DNA from: JAKZVK01 sp965248255
GTDB taxonomy: Bacteria; Acidobacteriota; Terriglobia; Bryobacterales; UBA6623
Direction: 5' to 3'
Length of the DNA stretch: 64,000 bases
Assembly (NCBI GenBank): GCA_965248255.1
Contig: CBDFIW010000004.1
Coordinates: 3,194,138-3,258,137 of the forward strand
Shown here: piece after piece, positions 18,509 to 27,854 of the stretch
Layout: each line of letters opens with the position of its first letter
Numbering within the stretch: the stretch's first letter is position 1
Made by a program: the position numbers and the translations under genes
The notes under the pieces: generated by a model
Told to the model about the DNA's origin: nothing
Databases searched by the model: none
The model's input: only the letters and a program-made list of their open reading frames with translations

Positions 18509-20113
18509 CTACCGTTCCCGCTTCCTCGGTACGAACGGGACGGGCTTCGTGTCTTCAAACAGGCCGAAGGTGAAGACGGCGGTCTGTGCCACCAGGGTGA
18601 CGTATTGCTTGCCGTCGATCGTGTAGGTGATCGGCGAGGAGAAGAGTTGCTGGCCGACGGAGAAGTGCCACAAGTGTTGGCCGGTCTTGGCCTCGAGCGC
18701 CACTAAGTGGTGGTCGTCGTCACCAAAGAAGACGAGGCCGCCTTCGGTCGAGAGCGTCCCGGCCCACATGATGGTGGGTCCGGTCATGGGGTACTCCCAG
18801 ACGCGCTTGCCGGTCGTCGGGTTGAGAGCGCGGATGTAGAACTGGTTGGCGTGGCGAGGCGGCTTCTCACCGCCGGTTCCCGCGAAGCCGACCATCGGGA
18901 TGGGCTCTTTGGCGGAGCTGGTGTAGATGTCGCAACCTTCGAGCGCCACGATGTGCAGCAGGCCCGTGTTGGGGTTGAACGAAGGCGACATAAAGTTCGA
19001 GGCCCCACGAACGGTCGGACAGACCTCGACGCCCCCCGGCTGGGGGTCCATTCCGTCGACGAGAATCGGCCGGCCGTTCTTGTCGACCCCGCTCGCCCAG
19101 GTCAACTGATCCACGAAACCGTTGGCGTGAAGGAACTCGCCGGTGACACGGTCGAGTACGTAGTAGAAGCCGTTGCGGTTGGCCTGCACGACCAGCTTGC
19201 GCGGTTTGCCCCTGTAAGGGAGGTCGAGCAGGACGGGAAACTCCTGTGCGTCCCAGTCCCAGACGTCGTGAGGCGTGAACTGGAAGTACCACTTCAGCTC
19301 GCCACTGTCGGCGTCGAGAGCGATCAGAGAATCCGAGTAGAGGTTGTCGCCGGGACGGTCGCCGCCGTAGAAATCGGGCCAGGGGTTGCCGGTGCCCCAA
19401 TAAAGAAGATTCAGCTCGGGATCGTAAGAGCCGGACATCCAGGTTCCGCCGCCGCCCCAGGGGAGTGTTTTCGGTCCCCAGGTTTCCGAGCCCGGCTCGC
19501 CCTCGGCGGGGATGGTCCAGAAGCGCCACAGCTCTTCGCCGCTCTCGGCCGAATGAGCCGACAAGAAGCCCCGGCAGCCGGAGTCGCCGCCGCTGACACC
19601 GGCGATCACACGGTCCTTGTAAGTGAACGGCGCGACGGTACAGTGATAGCCGTCCTCGGGCTTGGCGTACTGTTGACTCCATAGTAGTGCGCCGGTCTTG
19701 CGATGAAGGGCGATGAGATAGCAGTCGCCGGTCACGAAGAAGACCTTGTCGCCCAGCAGACCGACGCCCCGGTTGGCGCGTGCGCCTCCCTCGACGTTTT
19801 CCTCGCGGTAGTGCCAGACGCGGCGTCCGGAACGCGCGTCGAGCGCGTGCACCTCGTTGCCGTTCGAGACGTACACCAGCCCGTCATAGGCGAGGGGCAC
19901 GGAGCTGAGCCGCGAGCTGCCCTCGACGTGATAGACCCACTTCGGGACGAGCGAGCCAACGTTCTCGGTGGTGATCTGCTTGAGCGGACTGTGGCGCTGG
20001 GCGGTGTAGTCGCCGGCGTAGGTGAGCCAGTGGTCGGCGGAGCCCTTGAGAAGGTCGTCGTAAGTAACCTGGGCGGTGAGCGTCATTGCCGAGAGCAGCA
20101 GCCATGCAAGCAA
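18509..20113 (-). CDS. PQQ-dependent alcohol dehydrogenase-type protein
   Basis: About 534 residues from the TTG at 20113, which starts a signal peptide (LLAWLLLSAMTLTAQ). The frame is open 70 codons further upstream, but that part runs through GC-rich repeats, so I exclude it. The propeller begins YAGDYTAQRHSPLKQI and shows LPWGGGGTWMSGSYDPELNL, LYWGTGNPWPDFYGGDRPG, and FTPHDVWDWDAQEFPVL; the last contains the aspartates expected near the PQQ and metal. There is no C-terminal heme domain. The neighbour just upstream, a diheme cytochrome c, is the likely electron acceptor in the periplasm. The substrate is unknown. Confidence 0.85.
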   Translation of the reverse strand: MLAWLLLSAMTLTAQVTYDDLLKGSADHWLTYAGDYTAQRHSPLKQITTENVGSLVPKWVYHVEGSSRLSSVPLAYDGLVYVSNGNEVHALDARSGRRVWHYREENVEGGARANRGVGLLGDKVFFVTGDCYLIALHRKTGALLWSQQYAKPEDGYHCTVAPFTYKDRVIAGVSGGDSGCRGFLSAHSAESGEELWRFWTIPAEGEPGSETWGPKTLPWGGGGTWMSGSYDPELNLLYWGTGNPWPDFYGGDRPGDNLYSDSLIALDADSGELKWYFQFTPHDVWDWDAQEFPVLLDLPYRGKPRKLVVQANRNGFYYVLDRVTGEFLHANGFVDQLTWASGVDKNGRPILVDGMDPQPGGVEVCPTVRGASNFMSPSFNPNTGLLHIVALEGCDIYTSSAKEPIPMVGFAGTGGEKPPRHANQFYIRALNPTTGKRVWEYPMTGPTIMWAGTLSTEGGLVFFGDDDHHLVALEAKTGQHLWHFSVGQQLFSSPITYTIDGKQYVTLVAQTAVFTFGLFEDTKPVPFVPRKRER

Positions 20114-20131
20114 TTGGCCGCGCAGCGGACT

Positions 20132-20303
20132 GTAGGGGCCGGCCCCCGTGCCGGCCCGTTCCGGGCGTGATCCTATGGCGTTGAATCTTTGCGCACCCGT
20201 CTTGGACCCAATCGGCAGCGGGCGGGCACGGCGGCCCGCCCCTACGACGCTGCGGTGAGGCGCCGGGCGAGCGCCGCGGCCCGCCCCCACGACGCTGTGG
20301 TGA
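20132..20303. repeat. Cluster of GC-rich REP-like palindromes
   Basis: Three related units: GTAGGGGCCGGCCCCCGTGC at 20132 onward, and two direct copies at 20221-20259 and 20263-20303 that share GCGGCCCGCCCC and then AC GACGCTG GGTGAG. Each folds into a GC stem. They lie between the cytochrome c and the PQQ dehydrogenase genes, and they create the spurious N-terminal extension of the latter's frame. Confidence 0.65.
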
Positions 20304-20328
20304 GAAACACTCGCTAGCCTCAATTTAG

Positions 20329-21150
20329 TTATTCTCCTTCGTCTGCGGATGACGCGGGAATGCGTGCCGCCTGCCGGCTGAGGAATGCCAGCACGTTCTG
20401 CACTTCATCTTCCTTGAGCTGTTCGGTGATGTCGGGCATCCAAGTCTTCTTCAAGAAGAGCACTTCCTTGACATCGCGTGCGTCGAGCAGGTGCAGCGTC
20501 CCCTCGCGGTCCAGGACCTGAAACGAATAGTTCGTATAGCTCTTGGCGACGCCCTCGATCGTCTTCCCGGCCTTGGTGGTGACGCGCACGGGGTCGAAGC
20601 CCGGCGTGATCCGCCTGTCGGGATCGAGCACCCCCTCGCGCAACTGATACATGTAGTTCTGCAAACCGGCGTTGCTGAGGTCGGGACCCAGGTATCCGCC
20701 GCGTCCGCGAATCATGTGACAGCTCGAGCAACCCGCCTTGCCGTAGAACAACGTTTCGCCCGCCGCGCGGTTCCCCGGAACGTCAATTTCGTATGCCGGA
20801 CGGCTGAGGCTGCGAACGTAGGCGGTAAGCTGCCAAAGCTGCTCCTCGGGCATCGGGAACGGCGGCATGTCGCCGCCCGGGACGCCGTTCTTGATGGAGC
20901 TGAAGACGTCGGTGGGCCGTTTGTTCTGCGCCGCCGGACCGATCATCAAGCTGGGTCCGCGGCCCCCTTCGCCGCTCGGCCCGTGGCAGCCGGAGCACAT
21001 GAGCATGTAAAGGTCCTTGCCGGCCGCGATGTGCTCTTTCTTGCCGATGTACTTGTCTTCGTTGGGGTCGCGCGCCAGATTGGCCAGAGCCGGGTTCAAT
21101 TGAGCGCTGAGACTGGAGGCGAACAGCAGGAAGCCGACAACAATACGCAT
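20329..21150 (-). CDS. Exported diheme cytochrome c
   Basis: A 273-residue protein with signal peptide MRIVVGFLLFASSLSAQ and two heme-attachment sites, CSGCH (about residue 52) and CSSCH (about residue 142). Possible heme axial methionines lie in GGDMPPFPM and the final third of the protein (WMPDITEQL). It resembles the cytochrome c proteins found next to PQQ dehydrogenases in acidobacteria. Its gene precedes the PQQ dehydrogenase on the same strand with a 215-bp gap holding repeats. The two probably form a periplasmic electron-transfer pair. Confidence 0.88.
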   Translation of the reverse strand: MRIVVGFLLFASSLSAQLNPALANLARDPNEDKYIGKKEHIAAGKDLYMLMCSGCHGPSGEGGRGPSLMIGPAAQNKRPTDVFSSIKNGVPGGDMPPFPMPEEQLWQLTAYVRSLSRPAYEIDVPGNRAAGETLFYGKAGCSSCHMIRGRGGYLGPDLSNAGLQNYMYQLREGVLDPDRRITPGFDPVRVTTKAGKTIEGVAKSYTNYSFQVLDREGTLHLLDARDVKEVLFLKKTWMPDITEQLKEDEVQNVLAFLSRQAARIPASSADEGE

Positions 21151-21243
21151 GGAAAGCCCTTCAACTCAGGGTAGCAAAGGGCATTTAGAGCAACGGTTGG
21201 GGGATCACAGCGCTTCTCTGAAGCCCGTTCGACCTTCGGCGCT

Positions 21244-21789
21244 CTAGGAAAACAACTCGTCCACCCGAATCTGCAGGCCAGGCAGCAGCGTTCCGCCATC
21301 GAGCGTGTCACCCGAGACAGCGGTGCGCATTGGCGCGTCAACAGTGAAAACGCGAACGCAGCGCTCCCCGGGAAGGACCAGCCAGGCAATCTTGGCGCCG
21401 CCGGCTAGGTAGTGGTCGATCTTGCGGAGCAGTTCCACAAGCGAATCGTCAGGCGAGCGGATTTCGATGACGAATTCCGGCGCGCCTTCGAGGAATCTCA
21501 CCTGTCGAAGATCGTGGGCGCGAAGGATAACCGCAACGTCCGGAAGATAATACCGTTCTTCCCGTTCGACGTGAAGACGGCAACGTAGTTCGGTCGCGAC
21601 GCGGCCTACTTCTCGCCCCCTCAAATAGCTGAACAGCAGGCCGCAACAGATGGCTTGAATCGAGGAGTGCGAGCCGCTGCCCACGTTCAGCTCAACCGAC
21701 CGGCCGTCGACATATTCGAAGCGGTCATAGGCGGAATTCGACAGGTACTGATCGATGCTGACCGGTCCGACTGTGGCCGAACTACCCAC
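21244..21789 (-). CDS. Uma2 family endonuclease-like protein (DUF820)
   Basis: A 181-residue protein with the PD-(D/E)XK pattern seen in the Uma2/DUF820 family: FEYVDGRSVEL, YYLPDVAVIL, EFVIEIRSPDDS and LLRKIDHYLAGGAKIAWLV. The order and spacing match these small restriction-endonuclease-fold proteins. They occur in many copies in cyanobacteria, planctomycetes and acidobacteria; their cellular role is not known. It stands alone between the cytochrome c gene and the broken kinase. Confidence 0.85.
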   Translation of the reverse strand: MGSSATVGPVSIDQYLSNSAYDRFEYVDGRSVELNVGSGSHSSIQAICCGLLFSYLRGREVGRVATELRCRLHVEREERYYLPDVAVILRAHDLRQVRFLEGAPEFVIEIRSPDDSLVELLRKIDHYLAGGAKIAWLVLPGERCVRVFTVDAPMRTAVSGDTLDGGTLLPGLQIRVDELFS

Positions 21790-22604
21790 GGTCGTAGTCT
21801 ATCACGGGGTCTTTTCGTGTACCTTGGGTCCCTGAACCGACTGGGGCCGACCGAACTCTGAAACTGAGACACTACCCGGGTCCCTGATCCGTCTGTAAGC
21901 CGGTTTCCCCATGGTGATACGGAGCGGCTATGGGTTCTGATTTTCAGTTCACCGGCCCGAGGTAGCGGTCCAGCCAATCGAGGGTCTCGCGGATCTCTTC
22001 GTTGGAAGGGACCTGTCTGGCGTGGCCGCGCCCGATGATCACGTGGCGCTTGTCTTTTTCTGGTGTGCCCAACAATCGAAAGAGAATCTTCTGAGATTCG
22101 TTCACCGGAAAGATCAGATCATGTTCGCCGTTCAGCATAAGGACGGGCAACGTAACGTGTGAGGCAAAGTTAAACGGGTCGACCTCGGGCAGATGAAAGG
22201 TGCCTCTGGGAGCAAGAGCCAAACCTCCGTTCAGCAATATGGCTGCTTGAAAATGCTCTTCCACCGACAGCAAGATGGAACCCAAGCTTGCACCCAAACT
22301 GGCCCCGTAGAACGCTAACTGGCCATGACTGATATCTTCTCGCGATTGCAGGTAGTCAACGGAACGGCCGAAATCTCTCGCCCACATGATCATTCGATCC
22401 CTCCGTGCGCGAAGGCCCAGGGTCTCGTGAGATGGATCCGAACGCTCATACATCCCCTGGTAGACCGGATGCAACACGGCGCGGCCGCTCCTAATCATCG
22501 GAGCCATTTGTCCCATACCACGCAGGTTCTCACTGGAAGTCACGCGGAGTGCCCCACTGCCCGGGAAGTGAATGACCGTCTGATAGGGTGGCGCCACATG
22601 CTTA

Positions 22605-23354
22605 TTGAATCCCGCAAATTATTATGACACTTTTTGATAGTGTGGAGCATCTATATATGTATGGGCAACCCCAAAGGTGTGAAGCGGGATTTCAAGGCGC
22701 TGGAGAAGCGCCCGACTGGAGCCCGCAACGCCCGGCCGGAAAGGCGCGCGAGCGCAACGAAGAGCGGATCCGCACCTGGAAGCGCATTAAAAAAAGCCCA
22801 AAACGAAGGCCGTACGCTCGTCTTCATCGACGAAAGCGGATTGAGTCAGAAGCCGCATCGCTGCCGCACCTGGGCGCCACGTGGCCAAACACCGGTGCTG
22901 CAGTTTAACTTCAACTGGGAGAAGCTTTCCGTCTCGGCGGGGCTGACGCTGCGTAACTTCTACTTCCGGCTCTATCCCGGTGCGATCGGCAAAGAGCAAG
23001 TGATCGACTTTCTCAAGGCGTTGGTACGTCATATCGATCGCCCGCTGCTGATCGTCTGGGATCGGCTGCCGGCGCACCGTAGCCGCCTGGTGCAAGAGTT
23101 CATCGAACTCTCCGAAGGCCACATCGCAACCGAGTACTTGCCACCCTATGCGCCGGAGTTGAATCCGGTGGAATACATCTGGGCTTACTGGAAGCAGCAC
23201 GAGTTGCCGAACGTCTGTCCGAAAGACTACGGCGAGCTGAACGAGCGGGCCCGCAAGGCACTCCGCCGCATGTACCGCAAACCGCGTTTGATCACGGCCT
23301 TCTGGAAACAGTCTTCTCTTTGTTTTGACTGACTCTATATTATGCGGCAGTCAA
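22605..23354 (+). mobile_element. IS630-family element with internal deletion
   Basis: Flanked by a TA duplication (22603-22604 and 23355-23356), the target preference of IS630/Tc1. The ends TTGAATCCCGCAAATTATTA and, inverted, TTGACTGCCGCATAATATAG form an imperfect terminal repeat. The element is 750 bp, shorter than typical full members, because the front of its transposase is missing. It interrupts the kinase-FGE-hydrolase gene. Confidence 0.85.
22634..23332 (+). pseudogene. IS630-type transposase, DNA-binding domain deleted
   Basis: The last roughly 160 residues are a good DDE_3 catalytic domain: TLVFIDESGLSQKPHRC (first Asp), LLIVWDRLPAHRSRL (second Asp) and LPPYAPELNPVEYIWAYWKQ (Glu). 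The start MGNPKGVKRDFKALEKR matches the beginning of two-ORF IS630 transposases. What should follow, the helix-turn-helix region, is absent, and the join changes frame: NEERIRTWKRIKK is readable only in the neighbouring frame. So the protein has lost specific DNA binding and is presumably inactive. Confidence 0.8.
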
Positions 23355-25834
23355 TAGGCCGAAACAGGTGAGCGATAATTCGCTCATCGCCATACGCAGC
23401 GCTAAACGTTATTGTTTCTTTGATCCAGTATGGCGGGCTGTCATCAACCGATTCGGTGTTCGCATTGAGTTCAGTCCGGTCGTAGGCGAACATGTTCTTG
23501 TAGATCTGGAAGGTCTCCTCGCTAACGGGCTGCTCCTTCGTGTAATCCCTGAACTTTCGCTCAACTGGCCTTGTGAGATCCTTGGGGACCGCTTCGGTGC
23601 CATCATACCTTACACATCGGAATCCATTGGTTGCGGAACGATCGAAGGGTGATTTCGCGTCCACCTGGCTAAACATGTAGCGTGGCTCGTTCCAGGCCCC
23701 TCCCAGGATCAGGCGCTGGTCCCCTAGAGCGTTCCAGCACCATTCCTTAACGTTCCCTGCCATGTCGTAGGCTCCGTGGGCACTAATGCCTTCAAAAGCG
23801 CCGACCCTGGCAGGGCCGTCCGTCCCGAAATTACTGAGTGGAATGATGTGGTCCTGTCGATACACTGTCGCTGCAAGGCGCCAATGGTAGATCGTCGGCA
23901 AATACTTTCCGGCAAATTCCGCATAGGCTGCCGCTTCGTACCAACTGACGCCGTTCACCGGAAAATTATCCTGCCCCTCTGGATACGTTCCCAGGGACCA
24001 AGTCGAGGGTCCCGGTCTTCCCGTAGCGTCGCGGAACTCGGCCATCGCCTCTTGCCAAGAAAGCGTGGCGCCCTTCCTGAAGAACTCATGCGTCCAATAC
24101 TCGCGCTTCTGGTATCCTCCGCTATCGACAAATTCCTTGAACTGCTTATTCGTGACCTCAAATCGATCAACCAGATAGCGGTCCAGTTCTACGGGGCCTA
24201 ACATCCCTAGCAATCCTGCACGCTGTTGGAATGTGCCACCGGAGACACGAACCATTTCGGGTGGTACGCTGCCCAGCTCCTGCAGGTGAAAACGGAGATC
24301 GTAGCGACGAGTACCGTAGGGTCCCCTGGTATCAGCCGCTCCCAGTTCCTCGTAGCCTTCCTTCGTGACGCGCCAGCGGCTGTACCGCAGTGGAATCCTC
24401 ACACCCTCAACAGGAGACTGGCCCAGGTGCTGCCACTCAGCATCCGTGTCCGCATAATCCCGCACGTAAACGTCTGCTCCCGGCGGGTCGGTCTCAACCG
24501 AGATCTCGCGCGAGATTTTGGGCCACAGTGCGGCCAACTCCGGCTCATCGGGGATAAACTGTTCCGCCTCTTGAGCCAGGTCAAACGCCGCGACGTACTG
24601 CTGCTCGTCAACCAGCCGAGCGATCTGAGGAACCGCTTCGGTCCTGGCCCACCGCACCTTGGCGTTTCGCTGGAATATCCACGTCCCGGCTGCAATAAGT
24701 GCAACGATGCCAACAAGCACAGGAATGGTAAGTCTCGGCCGCCGCATGTATCGCAAGAGGCCGCTGAGGTCGATCGGAGGGGCCCCCGTGGCAGCGCCCG
24801 CTGGTGGAGTTGCGGCCCGGTCCTTTGGAATGACCTCAGCAGCACCCTGGTCGGATTGTGCGTCTTGCTCCAGGACTTGGCCCCCTCGCTCCTGCGACGG
24901 TGCCCGCTTGGCGCGGCCGGTTTCGACTTCCCTGCGCAGCGCGCGCAGATCGACGAGCAGCTCATCGATGTGCTGGTATCGTTCTTCCCGACTCTTGGCC
25001 AGGGCCTTGCTGACCACACGGTCCAACTCGATCGGCACACCGCTCCGTAAGCCGGTAGGCGGCTCCGGTTCTTCATTGACAATCCCGTATGCGACGGCCG
25101 CCTCGACTTCACCCTTGAAGGGGAGCTGACCCGTGACCATCTCGTACAACACGACGCCGAACGACCAGATATCGCTGCGATGATCGACCTTTTCGCCAAG
25201 CGCCTGCTCGGGCGACATGTAGGCCGGTGTGCCCAGGCTGGGGCCGGTCTTGGTCAGCTTGGTGCGGCCGGCGAGTTGCGCCAAGCCGAAGTCCATGACC
25301 TTGGTCAGGCCTTCGGACCTGACCATGATGTTGGCGCTCTTGATATCTCGATGGACAATCTCCCGCCGGTGAGCCGCGTGGATGCCCTGGGCCGCCTGGA
25401 TCGCAATGTCCAAGGCTTCGTCCAATGGGAGGGGACGCAATTCGACCTTTTGCTTGACGCTGGTCCCCTCGATGCACTCCATGGCGATGAAGGGCTGTCC
25501 GTCGGCCTGGTCGATTTCGCAGATGGTGCAGATATTGGGATGATTCAGGGCCGCCGCAGCCTTGGCCTCATGAATGAAGCGCGCCTTGGACTCGTCGTCC
25601 TGCAAGGCGCTGGACCCGAGAAACTTGAGCGCGACCGTGCGCTCCAGGCGAATGTCCTCGGCCTTATAGACGACACCCATCCCGCCTTCGCCGAGTTTCT
25701 CGGTGATCTTGTAATGCGAGATGGTTTGGCCGACCATGGTACACCCCTAGCCTGAGGGAATTGTACCGCCGCAGCATAGGTCGCGGTAAGGCGATTTGAT
25801 CGACATAGGTAGGCCCTCGCAAGCTTTCCCTGTC

Positions 25835-25872
25835 ACACCACCGGGCATACGGGTCCCGTACCACGGCGGTTC
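25835..25872 (-). ncRNA. Group II intron domain V-like hairpin
   Basis: On the minus strand the sequence reads GAACCGCCGTGGTACGGGAC then CCGTATGCCCGGTGGTGT, which folds into a hairpin with a two-part stem around a GGGAC loop. It follows the maturase ORF by only 7 bases, the expected place for domain V. Confidence 0.65.
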
Positions 25873-25879
25873 GGAGGAG

Positions 25880-27265
25880 TTAAGCGTTCGAAGATGCCGA
25901 CAATCTGGGAAGGCCGAGCGAATCGAAATAGACATTGGGCAGCGCTTGCTGGACAGCCGCGTGCCGCGACATGGCCCACAAACCAGTGGCGGAACCGGCG
26001 GCAATGGCCGCACGATAATGCGGCACGCCCAATCGCCGTAGGTTGGCGAATCGGGTCGGCCCATTCCCCCACTGCCGCCAGGTCATCATGCGGAGTCTCC
26101 GGCGGATCCGCGCATCCAGGTTGCGAAACACCAGCGGGTCTTGGCTGAAGCCAAAGTAGCTCCGCCAGCCGAGCAGATACGGCCTCAATGAGCCGATCAT
26201 CCGCTCAATGCTGATCCCGCGCGTCCTGCTCGTCAGCTCTCGCACTCGCGCTTGGAACCTTTGCAACGCCTCGGGCGATATCAATCGCTGAGGCTCCGCT
26301 CCGGTCGTCAAGCGAAAGCCTAAGAACTTCCGATCGTTGGGTCGAGCCACCGCACTCTTCGATTTGTTGACCTTGAGTCGGAGTTTCTTTGTAAGAAACT
26401 TACAGACGCCGGCCATCACCCGTTCCCCCGCCCTGCGACTGCGAACGTAGATGTTACAGTCGCCGGCGTAGCGGCAGAAGCGATGGCCGCGCCGTTCCAA
26501 CTCGCGATCCAAATCGCCGAGCACGAGGTTCGACAACAACGGCGACAACGGTCCGCCTTGTGGCGTGCCTTCATCGGCAGGACTCACCAGCCCGTCGTCC
26601 ATCACCCCGACGGTTAGAAACGCCCGGATGAGTTTCAGCAATCGCTTGTCGGGGACACGTTTGGCGACACGAGCCATCAGCAGGTCATGGTTGACTCGAT
26701 CGAAGAACTTCTCCAGATCGATGTCTACGACCCACTGATAGCCTGCGGCGACGTAGGCTTGCGCCTGAGTCACCGCCTGATGCGCCGAACGTCCCGGTCG
26801 GAAGCCATAGCTGTTGTTGGAAAACGTCGGGTCCCAGCGCTTCTGCAGAACCTGCAAGACCGCTTGCTGGATCAGTCGGTCGAGCACCGTAGGGATGCCC
26901 AACTTCCTGACCCCGCCGCCGGGCTTCGGGATTTCCACCCTGCGCACCGGTTGCGGTTTGTACGTTCCTTGAAGCAACTGTTCCCGGATGGCTGGCCAGT
27001 GCTTGCGAAGGTCGTCCAGCGTTTCGTCGATGGTCTTGCCATCAACACCCGGACTCCCTTTGTTACCCCGAACTTGTTTCCAAGCCTTTACGGGATTGCT
27101 TCGCTCGCACACCTCCTCCATCAGTCGTTCTTCTCGCGCCGGGCTTTCAGATTCCCGCTTCACCGCGGACGGTTCGGTCCCTTGCCGAGCGCGCCTCGGG
27201 GCTTCACCCTTTGGCTCGTCCATGAAGGCCAGTCGTTGCTGGGTTTTCTGCCGCTTGCCGTCCAT
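25880..27265 (-). CDS. ltrA: Group II intron reverse transcriptase/maturase with YAGD box
   Basis: A 461-residue intron-encoded protein: reverse transcriptase fingers and palm (GNKGSPGVDGKTIDETLDDL, GGGVRKLGIPTVLDRLIQQA, NSYGFRPGRSAHQAV, VVDIDLEKFFDRVNHDLLMA, GTPQGGPLSPLLSN), then a maturase domain (IGSLRPYLLGWRSYFGFSQD). It would splice the intron RNA and copy it into DNA. The catalytic box is RYAGDCNIYV where the family has YADD: GGC replaces GAC, a one-base change that removes one of the metal-binding aspartates. Splicing could survive but reverse transcription should be lost or weak. No HNH endonuclease domain is present. Confidence 0.92.
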   Translation of the reverse strand: MDGKRQKTQQRLAFMDEPKGEAPRRARQGTEPSAVKRESESPAREERLMEEVCERSNPVKAWKQVRGNKGSPGVDGKTIDETLDDLRKHWPAIREQLLQGTYKPQPVRRVEIPKPGGGVRKLGIPTVLDRLIQQAVLQVLQKRWDPTFSNNSYGFRPGRSAHQAVTQAQAYVAAGYQWVVDIDLEKFFDRVNHDLLMARVAKRVPDKRLLKLIRAFLTVGVMDDGLVSPADEGTPQGGPLSPLLSNLVLGDLDRELERRGHRFCRYAGDCNIYVRSRRAGERVMAGVCKFLTKKLRLKVNKSKSAVARPNDRKFLGFRLTTGAEPQRLISPEALQRFQARVRELTSRTRGISIERMIGSLRPYLLGWRSYFGFSQDPLVFRNLDARIRRRLRMMTWRQWGNGPTRFANLRRLGVPHYRAAIAAGSATGLWAMSRHAAVQQALPNVYFDSLGLPRLSASSNA

Positions 27266-27372
27266 GAGTTGCGAGTCTTACTTGCCGCTCTCTTCCGTTC
27301 GGGCCTTCGGCCATCGTTCTCGGTTCGGCCTATCTGTTGGCTCCGTCTTTCGACTTGTGGAGTGCCTTACTA

Positions 27373-27852
27373 GTGTAGTGCACCATAAATAATGTAACTT
27401 ATATTGGCTTCCCATCGTCTCTATTAACAGGAGGCATGGGATGCGAAGAGCACAACCAGTAACTTTGAACACAGCGCAATGCAAGCAGTTGGACCGCTAC
27501 GCGCGCGGCCGCCAAGTCGCCGTTCGTCTCGCCCTGCGAGCCAGGATTGTCCTGCTGGCCGCCGACGGTCTCGAGAATAAGCAGATCGCCGCACAGCTCG
27601 GTGTCTCGCGGCAGTTGGTGGCCCGCTGGCGCACGCGCTTTCTCGAAAGCAGCATCGCCGGCATTGCAAAAGACGCCCCACGGCCCGGTCGTAAACCTGC
27701 CGTCTCGAAGCAGAAAGTACAGCAGATCATCCACAAGACCACCCGCGAGAAACCGTCCAACGCCACCCACTGGAGCCGCCGCACCATGGCCGCCGCGGCC
27801 GGCGTCAGCGCTGCCGCCCTGCATAAGGTGCAATCTGCTTGACGCACTACAC
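27373..27852 (+). mobile_element. Miniature IS630 element (deletion copy)
   Basis: A 480-bp element with TA on both sides (27371-27372, 27853-27854) and ends GTGTAGTGC...GCACTACAC. Up to codon 124 of the transposase it reads the same as the complete element at 39758-40921, then jumps to the last codons and the same right end. The 684 missing bases are a multiple of three. It retains both ends, so it could be moved in trans by the complete copy's transposase. Confidence 0.9.
27441..27842 (+). CDS. Truncated IS630 transposase: DNA-binding part only
   Basis: A 133-residue product made of the first 124 residues of the full transposase (helix-turn-helix region LENKQIAAQLGVSRQLVARW and the second motif MAAAAGVSA) joined in frame to its last nine (AALHKVQSA). 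The whole DDE catalytic domain is gone. If expressed it could bind the element's ends without cutting, as a possible repressor of its parent; that is inference. The start and ribosome-binding site (AGGAGG) are the same as in the complete copy. Confidence 0.8.
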   Translation: MRRAQPVTLNTAQCKQLDRYARGRQVAVRLALRARIVLLAADGLENKQIAAQLGVSRQLVARWRTRFLESSIAGIAKDAPRPGRKPAVSKQKVQQIIHKTTREKPSNATHWSRRTMAAAAGVSAAALHKVQSA

Positions 27853-27854
27853 TA

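Larger units (their letters stand above)
21944..25737 (-). pseudogene. Ser/Thr kinase-FGE-hydrolase fusion gene split by an IS element
   Basis: The frame from ATG 25737 encodes a Hanks kinase (LGEGGMGVVYKA near residue 16, lysine in VALKF, HRDIKSANIM near 129, DFGLAQ, GTPAYMSPEQ). A membrane helix follows (residues about 337-355), then a beta-rich PEGA-like region (ISVETDPPGADVYV), then a SUMF1/FGE-like domain (FPVNGVSWYEAAAYAEFAGK, DMAGNVKEWCWN, NGFRCVRY). It stops inside an IS at AHLFRPIDCRII. The rest continues beyond the IS at 22603: KHVAPPYQTVIHFPGSGALR, an alpha/beta-hydrolase with nucleophile GASLGAS and HARQVPSN. Removing the 750-bp IS and one TA joins the parts exactly as LFRPKHVAPPYQ. 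The kinase-FGE part may still be expressed as a truncated protein. Confidence 0.88.
25805..27372 (-). mobile_element. Group II intron (3' part and maturase ORF)
   Basis: The maturase ORF (27265 to 25880) is followed on the minus strand by a domain V-like hairpin (25835-25872) and a run that ends near CCTACCTAT at about 25805. That 3' end lies about 65 bp upstream of the kinase start. The upstream part shows AAGTAAGACTCGCAACTCAT just before the ORF, as is usual in such introns. Only 107 bases separate the ORF from the miniature IS at 27373, so domains I-III are either on the far side of that IS or deleted. The 5' boundary is therefore not fixed. Confidence 0.7.

Noticed and set aside
18867..19684. 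Long frames on both strands within the PQQ dehydrogenase
   Set aside because: Shadows of a gene with clear propeller motifs.
20113..20323. Upstream extension of the PQQ dehydrogenase by 70 codons
   Set aside because: It is translated through GC-rich palindromic repeats, and the signal peptide begins after them.
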